Position numbers and translations under genes: made by a program. The notes under the pieces are model-generated. The model did not search any database. It was not told where the DNA came from and worked only from the letters and a program-made list of their open reading frames with translations. Shown here one piece after another: positions 24,613 through 33,041 of a DNA stretch of 64,000 nucleotides. How positions within the stretch are numbered: position 1 is the stretch's first letter; each line of letters begins with the position of its first letter. Origin of the DNA: Halolamina rubra (lineage in GTDB: Archaea > Halobacteriota > Halobacteria > Halobacteriales > Haloferacaceae); the NCBI RefSeq assembly GCF_000739555.1, contig NZ_BBJN01000033.1, forward strand, positions 1 through 64,000, in the 5' to 3' direction.

Positions 24613-25589
24613 ACGTCCGCCAGGTCGTCCCGAAGGACGCGATCCCGAGCGTCGACGACCCCGAGTTTCGCGACACCCACCCCGAGCCGGGCGACGAGGT
24701 CGTCGGCGTCGAGATCGACGGCGAGGCCAGGGCGTACCCCATCCGCTACCTGAACTACCACGAGATCGTCAACGACCGCGTCGGCGGGGTCCCGATCGCG
24801 GCGACCTGGTGTCCGCTCTGTGGCAGCGTCGTCGTCTACGACCGGCGACCGACCGCGGGGGAGCTCCCCGCCGAAATCGACGACCCCGGAACGCTCGAGT
24901 TCGGCGTGAGCGGGAAACTGGCCGACGACGACCTGGTGATGTACGACCGCGAGACGGGGTCGGAGTGGAAGCAGTCGCTGGGCGAGGCGATCGCCGGCCC
25001 GCTCGCGGGGGCGCGCCTCCGGATCCGCCCCGCGACGACGACTACGTGGGCGCGGTTCCGCGATGGCCACCCCGACGCCGTCGTCATGGCCGAACCGGGC
25101 GGCGAGAGCGAGGCCGCGGGCGACGGCGCCGAGCCGGAGCCGGTCGACTACGACGACGACCCGTACCGCGACTACTTCGAGGCCGAGGGGTTCGGGCTCG
25201 ACGCCCACCGCGGCGACGGCGGCGGCCGGGAGTGGGACCGCGAGGACCTCGCCGCGAAGGAGCGCGTGCTGGGCTTGGAGATCGGCGGCGACGCGCTGGC
25301 GTTCCCGAGCGGCCGAGTCGAGGCGGCCGGAAGTGTCGCCACCGCCACCGTCGGCGGCGAGGACGTGGTGGTCGTCGCAGACGGCGGGGAGATGGCGGCC
25401 TACCGCGACCCGGGGTTCGACTGGCGCGCCGCCGAGGACGGACTCCGCGGCGACGGCACGCTGTGGGACGCCGCCACCGGCGAGCCCCTCGACGGCTCGG
25501 GACGCGACCCGCTCGAGCGGCTCCCGGCGCAGTGGCTGTTCGCGTTCGCGTGGCAGGACGACCACGGCGACGCGTTCTGGTCCCCCTGA
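24609..25589 (+). CDS. DUF3179 domain-containing protein
   Basis: The 326-residue product has the DUF3179 pattern: GVEIDGEARAYPIRYLNYHE, then TWCPLCGSVVVYDR with a CxxC pair, LEFGVSGKLADDDLVMYDRE and GSEWKQSLGEAIAGPLAG. Secreted bacterial members carry a signal peptide; this one has none. Biochemical function is unknown; the conserved Cys pair suggests redox or metal binding. Its ATG overlaps the alaX stop, so they are co-translated. Confidence 0.88.
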   Translation: MNVRQVVPKDAIPSVDDPEFRDTHPEPGDEVVGVEIDGEARAYPIRYLNYHEIVNDRVGGVPIAATWCPLCGSVVVYDRRPTAGELPAEIDDPGTLEFGVSGKLADDDLVMYDRETGSEWKQSLGEAIAGPLAGARLRIRPATTTTWARFRDGHPDAVVMAEPGGESEAAGDGAEPEPVDYDDDPYRDYFEAEGFGLDAHRGDGGGREWDREDLAAKERVLGLEIGGDALAFPSGRVEAAGSVATATVGGEDVVVVADGGEMAAYRDPGFDWRAAEDGLRGDGTLWDAATGEPLDGSGRDPLERLPAQWLFAFAWQDDHGDAFWSP

Positions 25590-25660
25590 GACCACGGCGA
25601 CGAGCGCGAACGGCGCCGCGGCAGTCACGCTTTTGCCCGTCCCGCCGAAACCCACGACGC

Positions 25661-26041
25661 ATGACAGATGACGACCGCTCGCTCTCGTCGCTCGGACGGA
25701 TCGCGCTCGGCCTCGGGCTCGCGCTGCAGGCGACCGAGGACTTCCGGGACATGGAGGACACCGTCGAGTACGCCGAGTCCGCGGGCGTGCCGATGCCCGA
25801 GACGCTCGCGCCGCTGGCGTCGGGGTCGATGGTCGCCGCGGGGCTGGGGATCGCGCTCTGGCGGCTCCCCCGGCTCGCGACCGGCGCCGCCGCGGGCTTC
25901 CTCGCGGTGGTGACGCCGACGATGCACGACTTCTGGAACGCCGAGGACGGCGGCAGCGGCGACCGGCTCGCCTTCTTCGGCAACCTCGCGATGCTCGGCG
26001 GCGTGCTCGTGTTCCTGCGGGAGGCGTGGCGTCGGGACTGA
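25661..26041 (+). CDS. DoxX-like small membrane protein
   Basis: The 126-residue product has about four helices, with LGRIALGLGLALQATEDFRD first, LAPLASGSMVAAGLGIALWR in the middle and LAFFGNLAMLGGVLVFLREA last, separated by a loop with PTMHDFWNAED. This agrees with the DoxX family (subunits or partners of quinone-linked oxidoreductases). It lies 71 nt below the DUF3179 gene on the same strand. Confidence 0.72.
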   Translation: MTDDDRSLSSLGRIALGLGLALQATEDFRDMEDTVEYAESAGVPMPETLAPLASGSMVAAGLGIALWRLPRLATGAAAGFLAVVTPTMHDFWNAEDGGSGDRLAFFGNLAMLGGVLVFLREAWRRD

Positions 26042-26075
26042 GAAACGGGTCGATCGCGAAAGTTCTCTGCCGGCG

Positions 26076-27644
26076 TCAGTCGTCCGCCGGCCCCTGCAGC
26101 ACCGACGGTCGCTCGGCGACCGACGCGGAGGTGACCGCCGAGACGCCGACGACCAGCGCGAGGCCGACGAGCATCCCGACGACCGACGACGACCAGCCCG
26201 CGAAGCTCTCGATCACGCCGGGGACGACGACGCCCAAGACGGTCGTCGTCTCGCCGGCCGGCGGCGTGAACGTCGTCACCATGTAGAACAGCTGGCTGCC
26301 CAGGATCGCCGCGAGCATCCCCGACAGCGTCGTTCTGGACCAGTAGAGCGCGACGATCACGGGCGGAGCCAACTGGGCGAACCCGCCGAAGGCGGTGTCG
26401 CCGATCACGAACAGCGACGGCGGGTTGAACAGGCTCGCGACGAACGCGAGCGTCGCGAAGACGGCGACGCCGACGCGGGCGATCAGATCCTCGCGGCGCT
26501 CGCTGGCGTCGGCGTTGACGAACGGGCGGTAGAGGTCGCGGGTGAAGTACGACGAGCCCGACAGCAGCATCGAGTCCGAGGAGGACATCATCGCCGCCAT
26601 CGCGCCCGCGACGACGAGCGCCGCGAACCACGTCGGCGTGTACTCGGCGAGCAGGCCCGGGAGGATGTTGCCGCTCTCGGGCATCGGCACGCCGAGGCCG
26701 GCCGCCCACGCGCCGAGCATGAACGCCGGGACGAACAGCAGGAGGACGACGACGGGCCACAGCGCCATCGTCCGCTTCAGCACTTTCTCGGAGTTCGCGA
26801 CGAAGAAGCGCTGGTTCACCTGCGGGAACATCGCGACGCCGAAGGCGATGCCGATGGCCTGCGAGAGCATCCACGGCAGCGAGTAGGCGCCGCCGCCCAG
26901 CAGCGACGGCGACGACGAGCCGTCGCCCAGCGCGAGGAACTCGGGGTTCGTCGACGCCACCGCGTCGGTCGCGGCGCCGATGCCGCCGACCGCCGAGAGC
27001 ACCCAGACGAACGCCGCCCAGACCATCGTGAGCATGAACAGGCCCTGCAGCGTGTCGGTCCAGGCGACGCCGCGCATCCCCGAGAGCACGACGTAGACGA
27101 TCATGAACACCGTGATCAGCCCCGCGCCGGCCCAGTAGGGGACGGCGCCGTTGGTCAGCGCCGAGAGCGCGCCGCCGGCGCCGACCTGCTGGAGCATCAC
27201 GTACGGGAACAGCCAGAACAGCGAGACGAGCGCGACCGTCGCCCGGAGCGTCGGCGAGCCGAACCGGTCGCCCAGCATCTCGCCCAGCGTCACGTAGCCG
27301 TACTCGCGGCCGACGAGCCACTGCTTGTAGCCGACGACGTACCAGAGCACGCCGAAGATGATCCCGTCCATCAGCCCCATCACGAGGATCCATTCGGGCC
27401 CGAGCCCGTAGGCGATGTTCGGGCCGGCGAAGAACGTGAACGCCGACAGCAGCGTCGCGAACGTCGTGAACAGCAGGACGACCGTCCCCAGCGTCCGCGA
27501 GGCGAGGTAGTAGTCCTCGGCCGTGCGGTCGGTCAGGCGGTAGGCGACCAGCCCCACGCCCAGCGCGAGCAGGAGGTAGGCGACGATGATGCCGAGCTGG
27601 ATCGTCACCGCGGACTGGAGCGGGCCAGCGGCCGCGAGGGTCAC
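26076..27644 (-). CDS. Sodium:solute symporter (SSS family)
   Basis: The 522-residue product has about 13 helices, with SSS landmarks: YYLASRTLGTVVLLFTTFAT, SAFTFFAGPNIAYGLGPEWI, GMRGVAWTDTLQGLFMLTMV and VVAGAMAAMMSSSDSMLLSG (sodium-site Ser residues). The GTG at 27644 overlaps the DUF3311 stop by 4 nt (GTGA) and was preferred to the long Arg-rich upstream extension. The DUF3311-SSS pair is typical of monocarboxylate/pantothenate-type symporters. The substrate is unknown. Confidence 0.9.
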   Translation of the reverse strand: MTLAAAGPLQSAVTIQLGIIVAYLLLALGVGLVAYRLTDRTAEDYYLASRTLGTVVLLFTTFATLLSAFTFFAGPNIAYGLGPEWILVMGLMDGIIFGVLWYVVGYKQWLVGREYGYVTLGEMLGDRFGSPTLRATVALVSLFWLFPYVMLQQVGAGGALSALTNGAVPYWAGAGLITVFMIVYVVLSGMRGVAWTDTLQGLFMLTMVWAAFVWVLSAVGGIGAATDAVASTNPEFLALGDGSSSPSLLGGGAYSLPWMLSQAIGIAFGVAMFPQVNQRFFVANSEKVLKRTMALWPVVVLLLFVPAFMLGAWAAGLGVPMPESGNILPGLLAEYTPTWFAALVVAGAMAAMMSSSDSMLLSGSSYFTRDLYRPFVNADASERREDLIARVGVAVFATLAFVASLFNPPSLFVIGDTAFGGFAQLAPPVIVALYWSRTTLSGMLAAILGSQLFYMVTTFTPPAGETTTVLGVVVPGVIESFAGWSSSVVGMLVGLALVVGVSAVTSASVAERPSVLQGPADD

Positions 27645-27856
27645 GCCGACCACCCCCCCATCCAGACGCCCCAGCCGTGCTGGGTGAACACGGCGAAGGT
27701 GATCGACGCCAGCACCATCCAGCCGACGTGCCACCAGAGCCACACCGGGAGGCCGGCGACGACGGTCGAGTCGTTCCAGAGGAACCACGGGATCGCCAGG
27801 GCCGCCAGCAGGAGGAACGCGGCGCCCCACGCCAGCGACGCAGTACGAGTCGGCAT
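27641..27856 (-). CDS. DUF3311 small membrane protein, symporter partner
   Basis: This 71-residue product has two helices (LAWGAAFLLLAALAIPWFLW and LWWHVGWMVLASITFAVFTQ). It precedes and overlaps the SSS symporter gene, the usual place for DUF3311, and is probably a small auxiliary subunit. An AT-rich stretch near 27885-27895 (TACTATTTTC on this strand) about 30-40 nt upstream may be the operon promoter. Confidence 0.8.
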   Translation of the reverse strand: MPTRTASLAWGAAFLLLAALAIPWFLWNDSTVVAGLPVWLWWHVGWMVLASITFAVFTQHGWGVWMGGWSA

Positions 27857-28202
27857 TGTGGAGCGGAATTCTCATCTAGTTGTGAAAATAGTACCGGAAT
27901 AGCGAACACCAACCGGTCTTGAAGAAAATTCTCCTTCAACGAACGGCGCCAGTGGAAGAGAGCCACCAAAAACGCGGGACGGCTGTCGGTGCGCGTCGCG
28001 GTCGATGGGATCGCGGTCCGCGGGCGTCGCAGTCGGCGTCGTCGGTCTGCGGGTGTCGCGGTCCGCGGGCGTCGCGTTCGGCGTCGTCGGCGCGCTCGGG
28101 CGTCGCGGTCGGCGTCGTCACCGCTCACGGGCGTCGCCGTCGCTGGTACTGCGCGTCGCTGCCGCTGTCGGTTCGAAAGCGTGCGAGAACGGGCGCGGCG
28201 CC
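27857..28202. repeat. Intergenic region with 35-nt near-identical direct repeats
   Basis: A 35-nt segment TCGCGGTCCGCGGGCGTCGC... at 28011-28045 is repeated at 28056-28090 with two mismatches (45-nt period), and a shorter third copy follows at 28091-28120. The rest is GC-rich and without a supported gene; the left end carries the AT-rich promoter region of the DUF3311-symporter operon. Confidence 0.7.
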
Positions 28203-29192
28203 TCAGTCGTCCGCTTCGGCGCGATCGGCGCGGGGGATCGTCACGTCCGGGAGGTTCGCCTCGATCTCCTCGCGTCGCTCCCCGAACGGGCCGGGGAGCA
28301 CGAGTCGCCCGCCGAGGTCGTCGAGCGGTTCGTCGCTGTCGTAGCCCGGCCCGTTCGTCGCGAGTTCGAACAGCACGCCGGCGTGTTCACGGAAGTACAC
28401 CGAGCGGAACCAGTGGCGGTCGATCTGCTGGGTGGGGTCGAGCCCGCGCGAGCGGACGGCCGTCCGCATCGACTCCTGGTCCGCGTCGGTCGGCGTCTGG
28501 AACGCGACGTGGTGGACGGTGCCGTGGCCGTTGCGGCCGCCCTGGATCGTCGGCAGCACGTCGACGTACGACCCGACGGGCCCGTCGGCGGCGAAGCGCG
28601 TGCGCTCGTCGCCCGGCGTGTCGCCCTGGGCCTGTTCGGTGCCGACGCGGTCGAGCCCCATCGTCTCCAGCAGCTCCTCGGTCGGGTCGGGGTCGGCGAG
28701 CCAGAGCGTCACCGAGTGGAACCCGCGGATCGCCGCCGACTCGGGGACGAACGCCGTCCACGGCACCGTGGGGTCGTCGTCGCCGATCTCGGTCGCGACC
28801 AGTTCGACCGGGAGGCCGTCGGGGTCCCGGAACGGGAGGACGGTCTCACCGAAGCGGTCGACGCGCTCGTCGTAGTCGACGCCGTACTCGTCGAAGCGCT
28901 CCTCCCAGTAGTCGAGGCTCCCCTCGGGGACCCGGAACGCGACCCGGGAGACCTGCCCGGAGCCGACCGTCCCCTGGGGCATCTCCTCCCACGGGAAGAA
29001 CGTCATGCTCGTGCCGGGCGTCCCCTCCGCGTCGGCGAAGAAGAAGTGGTAGGTGCTCGGGTCGTCCTGGTTGATCGAGCGCTTCACGAACCGGAGCCCG
29101 AGCGTCTCGGCCCAGAAGTCGAGGTTCCGCTGCGGATCGCCGGCGACGCAGGTGACGTGGTGGATGCCCGGCGTGGGCGTTGGGTCAGCCAT
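28203..29192 (-). CDS. Ring-cleaving dioxygenase, VOC/glyoxalase superfamily (MhqO-like)
   Basis: The 329-residue product has two tandem VOC units. The first opens GIHHVTCVAGDPQRNLDFWA, and the second GFHSVTLWLADPDPTEELLE, each with a metal His. VHHVAFQTPTDADQESMRTA and the Glu-bearing FREHAGVLFELATNGPGY complete the metal site. It resembles MhqO/LinE-type extradiol dioxygenases that degrade hydroquinones. The substrate is inferred only from similarity. The ATG at 29192 was chosen since the frame upstream runs antisense to the tRNA region. Confidence 0.87.
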   Translation of the reverse strand: MADPTPTPGIHHVTCVAGDPQRNLDFWAETLGLRFVKRSINQDDPSTYHFFFADAEGTPGTSMTFFPWEEMPQGTVGSGQVSRVAFRVPEGSLDYWEERFDEYGVDYDERVDRFGETVLPFRDPDGLPVELVATEIGDDDPTVPWTAFVPESAAIRGFHSVTLWLADPDPTEELLETMGLDRVGTEQAQGDTPGDERTRFAADGPVGSYVDVLPTIQGGRNGHGTVHHVAFQTPTDADQESMRTAVRSRGLDPTQQIDRHWFRSVYFREHAGVLFELATNGPGYDSDEPLDDLGGRLVLPGPFGERREEIEANLPDVTIPRADRAEADD

Positions 29193-29274
29193 ACCCGTCG
29201 TAGTCGCCGGATGGACTTGAGTCCGCGCTGACGTGCGTGTCACCTGGGGGCGTCGACGCCCGGCGGAAGAGAAG

Positions 29275-29296
29275 TAGTCCCGGGCGGATTCGAACC
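29275..29296 (-). repeat. Duplicated 3' end of tRNA-Gln (candidate attachment-site scar)
   Basis: These 22 nt are identical to the last 22 nt of the tRNA-Gln gene at 29373-29394 (acceptor 3' strand and T arm). The copy lies 98 nt away in the same orientation and is not part of a foldable tRNA; a small hairpin (GAGGAC/GTCCTC, 29300-29323) follows. Such tRNA 3' duplications mark integration by tRNA-targeting integrases. No integrase gene lies between. Confidence 0.7.
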
Positions 29297-29372
29297 ACGA
29301 GGACTTCGCTTCGCTCGTCCTCTGGCGTCGAATCCGCAACGAGCTACTCGTCCTCACTACGTTCGGACAGAA

Positions 29373-29475
29373 TAGTCCCGGGCGGATTCGAACCGCCGTC
29401 GAAGGCTGTCCCCCCCGTCCGGAGTCTCCGAACGGGTCCAAAGGCCCTCATGATTGGCCACTACACCACGGGACT
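29373..29475 (-). tRNA. tRNA-Gln (anticodon TTG) with a 30-nt intron
   Basis: The minus strand folds as a cloverleaf: acceptor AGTCCCG/CGGGACT with discriminator A; anticodon stem AGGGC/GCCTT; anticodon TTG preceded by CT; T arm GGCGGTTCGAATCCGCC. An archaeal intron (29408-29437) interrupts after position 37; it can form an 11-bp helix (CCCGTTCGGAG/CTCCGGACGGG) as expected of a bulge-helix-bulge target for splicing endonuclease. CCA is not encoded. AT-rich sequence at 29501-29513 is a likely promoter. Confidence 0.93.
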
Positions 29476-29517
29476 GTACTCGAAGCAAGCGGCGCGCCGT
29501 ACAAGAGTATTACCGTC

Positions 29518-29949
29518 TCAGTCCGCCCCCTCGCACGTTCCCGCGAGGTAGCAGCAGGCGTCGGCGTCGGCGTCGAAGCAGTCGGGGCACTCCTCGGCGC
29601 GGTCGATGATCGTGTCGAGTCGCTCCGCGACGGTCTCGTCGATCACCGGCTCGAGCTGCTGGGCCTCGTCGCGGAACTCCTCGACGCCGAGCACGTTCGC
29701 GAGGAAGCGCTCGAGGATGCAGTACGTCTGAAGCGCGTTCTCCGCGCGGCTGATCCCCTCGTCGGTGAGCGACACGCCCTTGTACTTCTCGTGCTCGGCG
29801 AGCCCCCGCTCCTCGAGCTTCCCGATCATCTCGTTCGCGCTCGCGGGACTCACGTCGAGCGAGTCGGCGACACGCCCCGTCGCCGCCGGGCCGTCGTCCA
29901 TGCGCTGGACCAGATAGATCGCTTTCAGGTACTGATTGGCCGTGTTCAT
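29518..29949 (-). CDS. DtxR-type metal regulator with Cys-rich tail
   Basis: The product has 143 residues. A DtxR winged helix (residues 1-60: YLKAIYLVQRMDDGPAATGR, SPASANEMIGKLEERGLAEH) is followed by a shortened metal/dimerisation region with YCILERFLANVLGVEEF. A C-terminal tail has the motif CPDCFDADADACCYLAGTC with five Cys. No FeoA domain is present. The Cys cluster could bind Fe, Zn or a cluster and replace the usual His-rich site. Its ATG overlaps the stop of the ferritin-like gene (ATGA). Confidence 0.87.
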   Translation of the reverse strand: MNTANQYLKAIYLVQRMDDGPAATGRVADSLDVSPASANEMIGKLEERGLAEHEKYKGVSLTDEGISRAENALQTYCILERFLANVLGVEEFRDEAQQLEPVIDETVAERLDTIIDRAEECPDCFDADADACCYLAGTCEGAD

Positions 29950-30452
29950 TCGCGAGCCTCCATGATCCGGGTGACCTCCTCGACCCCCGCCGCCTCCTCG
30001 TCGCGGATCTCGGTCAGCACGCCGAGCACGCGATCCCGTTCGAGCGAGAACGTCGCGTCGCTGGCCTCGATCGCGTCGATCAGGTCGTCGTAGAACTTGT
30101 AGGCCGTCTCCTCGTTGCAGAGCTGGTCGTACAGCACGCCGTCGAAGTCCTCGGGCTTCGTGCGGCCGTAGCGGGCCTCGACGAGCGACTCGACGCTCTC
30201 GAACGGGATCGACTCGGCGTCGAGCTCGTCGACCAGCTCCTCCAGCCGTTCGCGGTGGTTGGCCGACTCGGCGGCGGCCTCCTCCAGCAGCGCCTCCACG
30301 TCGGCCTCGAGGTCGCGGTCCTCCTCGGCGAGGCTCTGGTAGTGCCGGTAGGCGCGAGCCTCGACGACCTCCTCGAGCACCACCCCGATCTGGAGCAGGC
30401 GGGCGAGCTGGTGGTCGGAGTCGACCTGCTGGTCGACGCTCACCGTGACCAC
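29946..30452 (-). CDS. Ferritin-like/rubrerythrin-type four-helix protein
   Basis: The 168-residue product is all-helical with carboxylate and His motifs spaced as in ferritin-like di-iron proteins: LEEVVEARAYRHYQSLAEED, AAAESANHRERLEELVDEL, LCNEETAYKFYDDLIDAIEA and EIRDEEAAGVEEVTRIMEA. It has a GTG start and overlaps the DtxR-type gene by 4 nt. The pair suggests iron storage or oxidative-stress defence under metal control. Whether it oxidises iron or peroxide is not deducible. Confidence 0.78.
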   Translation of the reverse strand: MVTVSVDQQVDSDHQLARLLQIGVVLEEVVEARAYRHYQSLAEEDRDLEADVEALLEEAAAESANHRERLEELVDELDAESIPFESVESLVEARYGRTKPEDFDGVLYDQLCNEETAYKFYDDLIDAIEASDATFSLERDRVLGVLTEIRDEEAAGVEEVTRIMEARE

Positions 30453-30587
30453 CGCCAGTCGGCGTCCGATACCGTCCTCATCAGTGCCGACTCCGGGAGG
30501 CAGGGACTTAAGCCCGGCCCTTCAGCGGGTCCGGCGGCGCCGACTGAACCCGGAAGTCCGAAGCATCCCGAACGTGAACGCCCCCGC

Positions 30588-31799
30588 GTGTCTTCCCGCG
30601 ACCGGACCGCGCTCGCGCTCGTCGTCTGGGCGGTGATGCTCTCCCAGACGCTGCTGTACCCGGGCGTGGACCGGCTCGTGGCGGCGATGGGGTTCGGCAG
30701 CGGCAACTACCTCGACGCCAGCACGTGGTTCCTCGCCGCCGAGTTCGCCGCGTTCGCGCTCGCCGCCGGGGTCTGGGGCGCCGCCAGCGACACGGTCGGC
30801 CGCCGCATCCCGTTCGTCGCCGCCGGGGCCGTGCTGGGCGCCGTCGGCTACGGCGTCCTCGGACTGCTCGGGCCCACCGACCCGGCGTTCTCGCTCGTGC
30901 TGGTCGTCCGGTTCCTGCAAGGCGCTGCCACGGTCGGCGCGTTCTCACTGGCGATGTCGATGCTCGCCGACCTCGGCGAGGGGGCCGGCCGGAACATGGG
31001 CGCCGCCGGCATCGCGATCGGGTTCGGTACCGCCCTCGGCGCGCCGCTCGGCGGCCAGCTCTACGCGATCGGCCCGTTCGTGCCGCTGTGGACCGGGGCG
31101 GTGCTGCTGACGATCGTCGGCGCCGCGACGCTGCTCGTCGCCGACCGCGCCCCCGAGGGCGACCACGAGGGCGTGCGCGAGGCGCTCGGCGCGCTCCGCC
31201 GGACGCCGACGCTGGCGGTGCCGTTCGCGTTCGGCTTCGCCGACCGCATGACGGCTGGCTTCTTCGCGCTCGTCGGGACCGTCTACTTCCGGACCGCGTT
31301 CTCTCTCTCGCCAGCGGAGACCGGGATCACGCTCGCGCTGTTCTTCGCCCCGTTCGGGCTGCTCCAGTACCCCTTCGGCCGGCTCTCCGACCGGTTCGGT
31401 CGCACGGCGCCGATCGTCGCCGGCTCGGCGTTCTACGGGATCGTCGTGCTCGGGATCGGCGCCGCGGAGTCGACGTTCGCCGCACAGGGTGACGCACTGC
31501 TGGCCGTGCAGTTCGGGATGGTCGCCGTCGGCGTGCTCGGCGCGCTGATGGCACCGGCGACGATGGCGCTAGTGGTCGATCTGGCGCCGGCGGGCGAGCG
31601 CGGCGTCGCGCTGGGCGGGTTCAACATCGCCGGCAGCCTCGGCTTCCTCGCGGGCGTCGTCGGCGGCGGGCTGATCGCCGACGACCTGGGCTACCCCGCC
31701 GCGTTCGGCTTCGCCGGCGGCGCCGAGATCCTGCTGGCGCTGGTCGCGATCCCGGCGTTCCTGCGGCTGCAGATCAGTCGCGAGAAGCTGTTCAGCTAG
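30588..31799 (+). CDS. MFS transporter
   Basis: The 403-residue product has 12 predicted helices. The loop 2-3 motif is VWGAASDTVGRRIPFVAAGA, and RLSDRFGRTAPIVAGSAFYG is its counterpart in the second half; helix 5 has GIAIGFGTALGAPLGGQLY, similar to drug/proton antiporters. The GTG at 30588 directly precedes the first helix. The substrate is unknown. Confidence 0.88.
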   Translation: MSSRDRTALALVVWAVMLSQTLLYPGVDRLVAAMGFGSGNYLDASTWFLAAEFAAFALAAGVWGAASDTVGRRIPFVAAGAVLGAVGYGVLGLLGPTDPAFSLVLVVRFLQGAATVGAFSLAMSMLADLGEGAGRNMGAAGIAIGFGTALGAPLGGQLYAIGPFVPLWTGAVLLTIVGAATLLVADRAPEGDHEGVREALGALRRTPTLAVPFAFGFADRMTAGFFALVGTVYFRTAFSLSPAETGITLALFFAPFGLLQYPFGRLSDRFGRTAPIVAGSAFYGIVVLGIGAAESTFAAQGDALLAVQFGMVAVGVLGALMAPATMALVVDLAPAGERGVALGGFNIAGSLGFLAGVVGGGLIADDLGYPAAFGFAGGAEILLALVAIPAFLRLQISREKLFS

Positions 31800-31827
31800 T
31801 CGGAAAGAACGGAAAGCGGCGGTCGCC

Positions 31828-33041
31828 TCAGGCGAGGCGTTCGCGGACGAGCTCCTCGACGTCGTCGCGGAACTCCTCGACGGCGATCTCCTCGAGCACG
31901 GGCACGAAGAACCCCTCGACGAGCATGTTGCGTGCCTGCTCCGGGGAGATGCCACGTGAGGTCATGTAGAACAGGTCCTGCTGGTCGACCTGCCCGACCG
32001 TCGCGGAGTGGCTGGCCTCGGTGTCGTGGTTCTTGATGATCAGCTTCGGCGAGGCGTCGGCCTCGCTGTCGTCGCTGAGCATCAGGGTGTTCTCACGCTG
32101 GTAGGAGGAGGTGTCCCAGGCGTCACGGCCGACGTCCTGGACGCCCTCGTACACCGAGCGCGCGGTGTCGTCGAGCACGCCGCGGGTCACGAGGTCCGCG
32201 GTGGTGTGCTCGGCGTTGTGCCAGACACGCGCGTTCACGTCGAAGTGCTGGTCCTCGTGGCCGAAGAACGAGCCCACGATCTGGGACTCGCTCCCCTCGC
32301 CGTCGAGTTCCGTCTCCACGTCGGAGCGCGTGATCTGGGTGCCGAAGTTGCCCTCGATCCAGTTGATCGTGGCGTCGTCGCCCGCGATCCCGTGCTTGAG
32401 CGTGTAGCAGTAGGCGTCCTCCGAGAGGTCCTGCAGCGAGCCGAACTGGACGTTCGAGTTCGCGCCGGCGGCGACCTCGACGAGGTTGCTGAAGTAGCGA
32501 CCCTCGTCGTCGGCGGTCGGCCCCTCGTCGTCGATCGCTTCGAGGATCGTGACGGAGGCGCTCTCCTCGGTCACCACCAGCGTGTGGCTGAACAGGGAGT
32601 CCGAGCGCATCTCGGTCCGGATCTTCACGTCCTCGGCGTCGACGCCCTCGGGGACGTAGATCAGCGTGCCGGTGGTGAACAGCGCCGCCGACAGCGCGGT
32701 GAGGTAGTTCGTCTCCGGGTCGAGCGTCGCGCCGAGCTCCTCGCGGACGAGCTCCTCGTCTCGTCGAGGGCGGTCTCGAAGTCGAGCACTTCGACGCCCT
32801 CGGCGGTGACACGCTCGGTCTCGTCGGACTGGTTCAGCGGGTCGACGAGCTGCTCGAACTGCAGGTCGGTGAGGTTCGTCCACCGACGGCCGGGCGTCTG
32901 GATCACGTCCGGCAGGTCCAGGTCGTCGAGCGCGTCGAGCGCGTCGAGACGGCGTTCGAGCAGCCAGTCGGGTTCGTCGCGGGCCGCCGAGAGGTCGCGG
33001 ACGACCTCCTCGGTGAGCCCCTGTTTGAGCGTCGCACTCAT
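31828..33041 (-). pseudogene. sufD: SufD (Fe-S scaffold subunit), frame broken by a 1-nt deletion
   Basis: The first frame (33041 to about 32760) encodes MSATLKQGLTEEVVRDLSAA through EGVEVLDFETALDE. The next frame carries on with EELVREELGATLDPETNYLT, SAALFTTGTLIYVPEGVDAE and the SufD/SufB beta-helix to HDTEASHSATVGQVDQQDLF and EEFRDDVEELVRERLA. The 1,214-nt length is one base short of 405 codons; a missing base between 32759 and 32760 restores an intact 404-residue SufD. SufD with SufBC builds Fe-S clusters and is usually essential, so a sequencing or assembly error is the likely cause. It overlaps the sufB stop by 1 nt. Confidence 0.9.

Noticed and set aside
25084-28128. A 1,014-codon minus-strand frame
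   Set aside because: It is a shifted-frame shadow of the sodium symporter gene and antisense to DUF3179.
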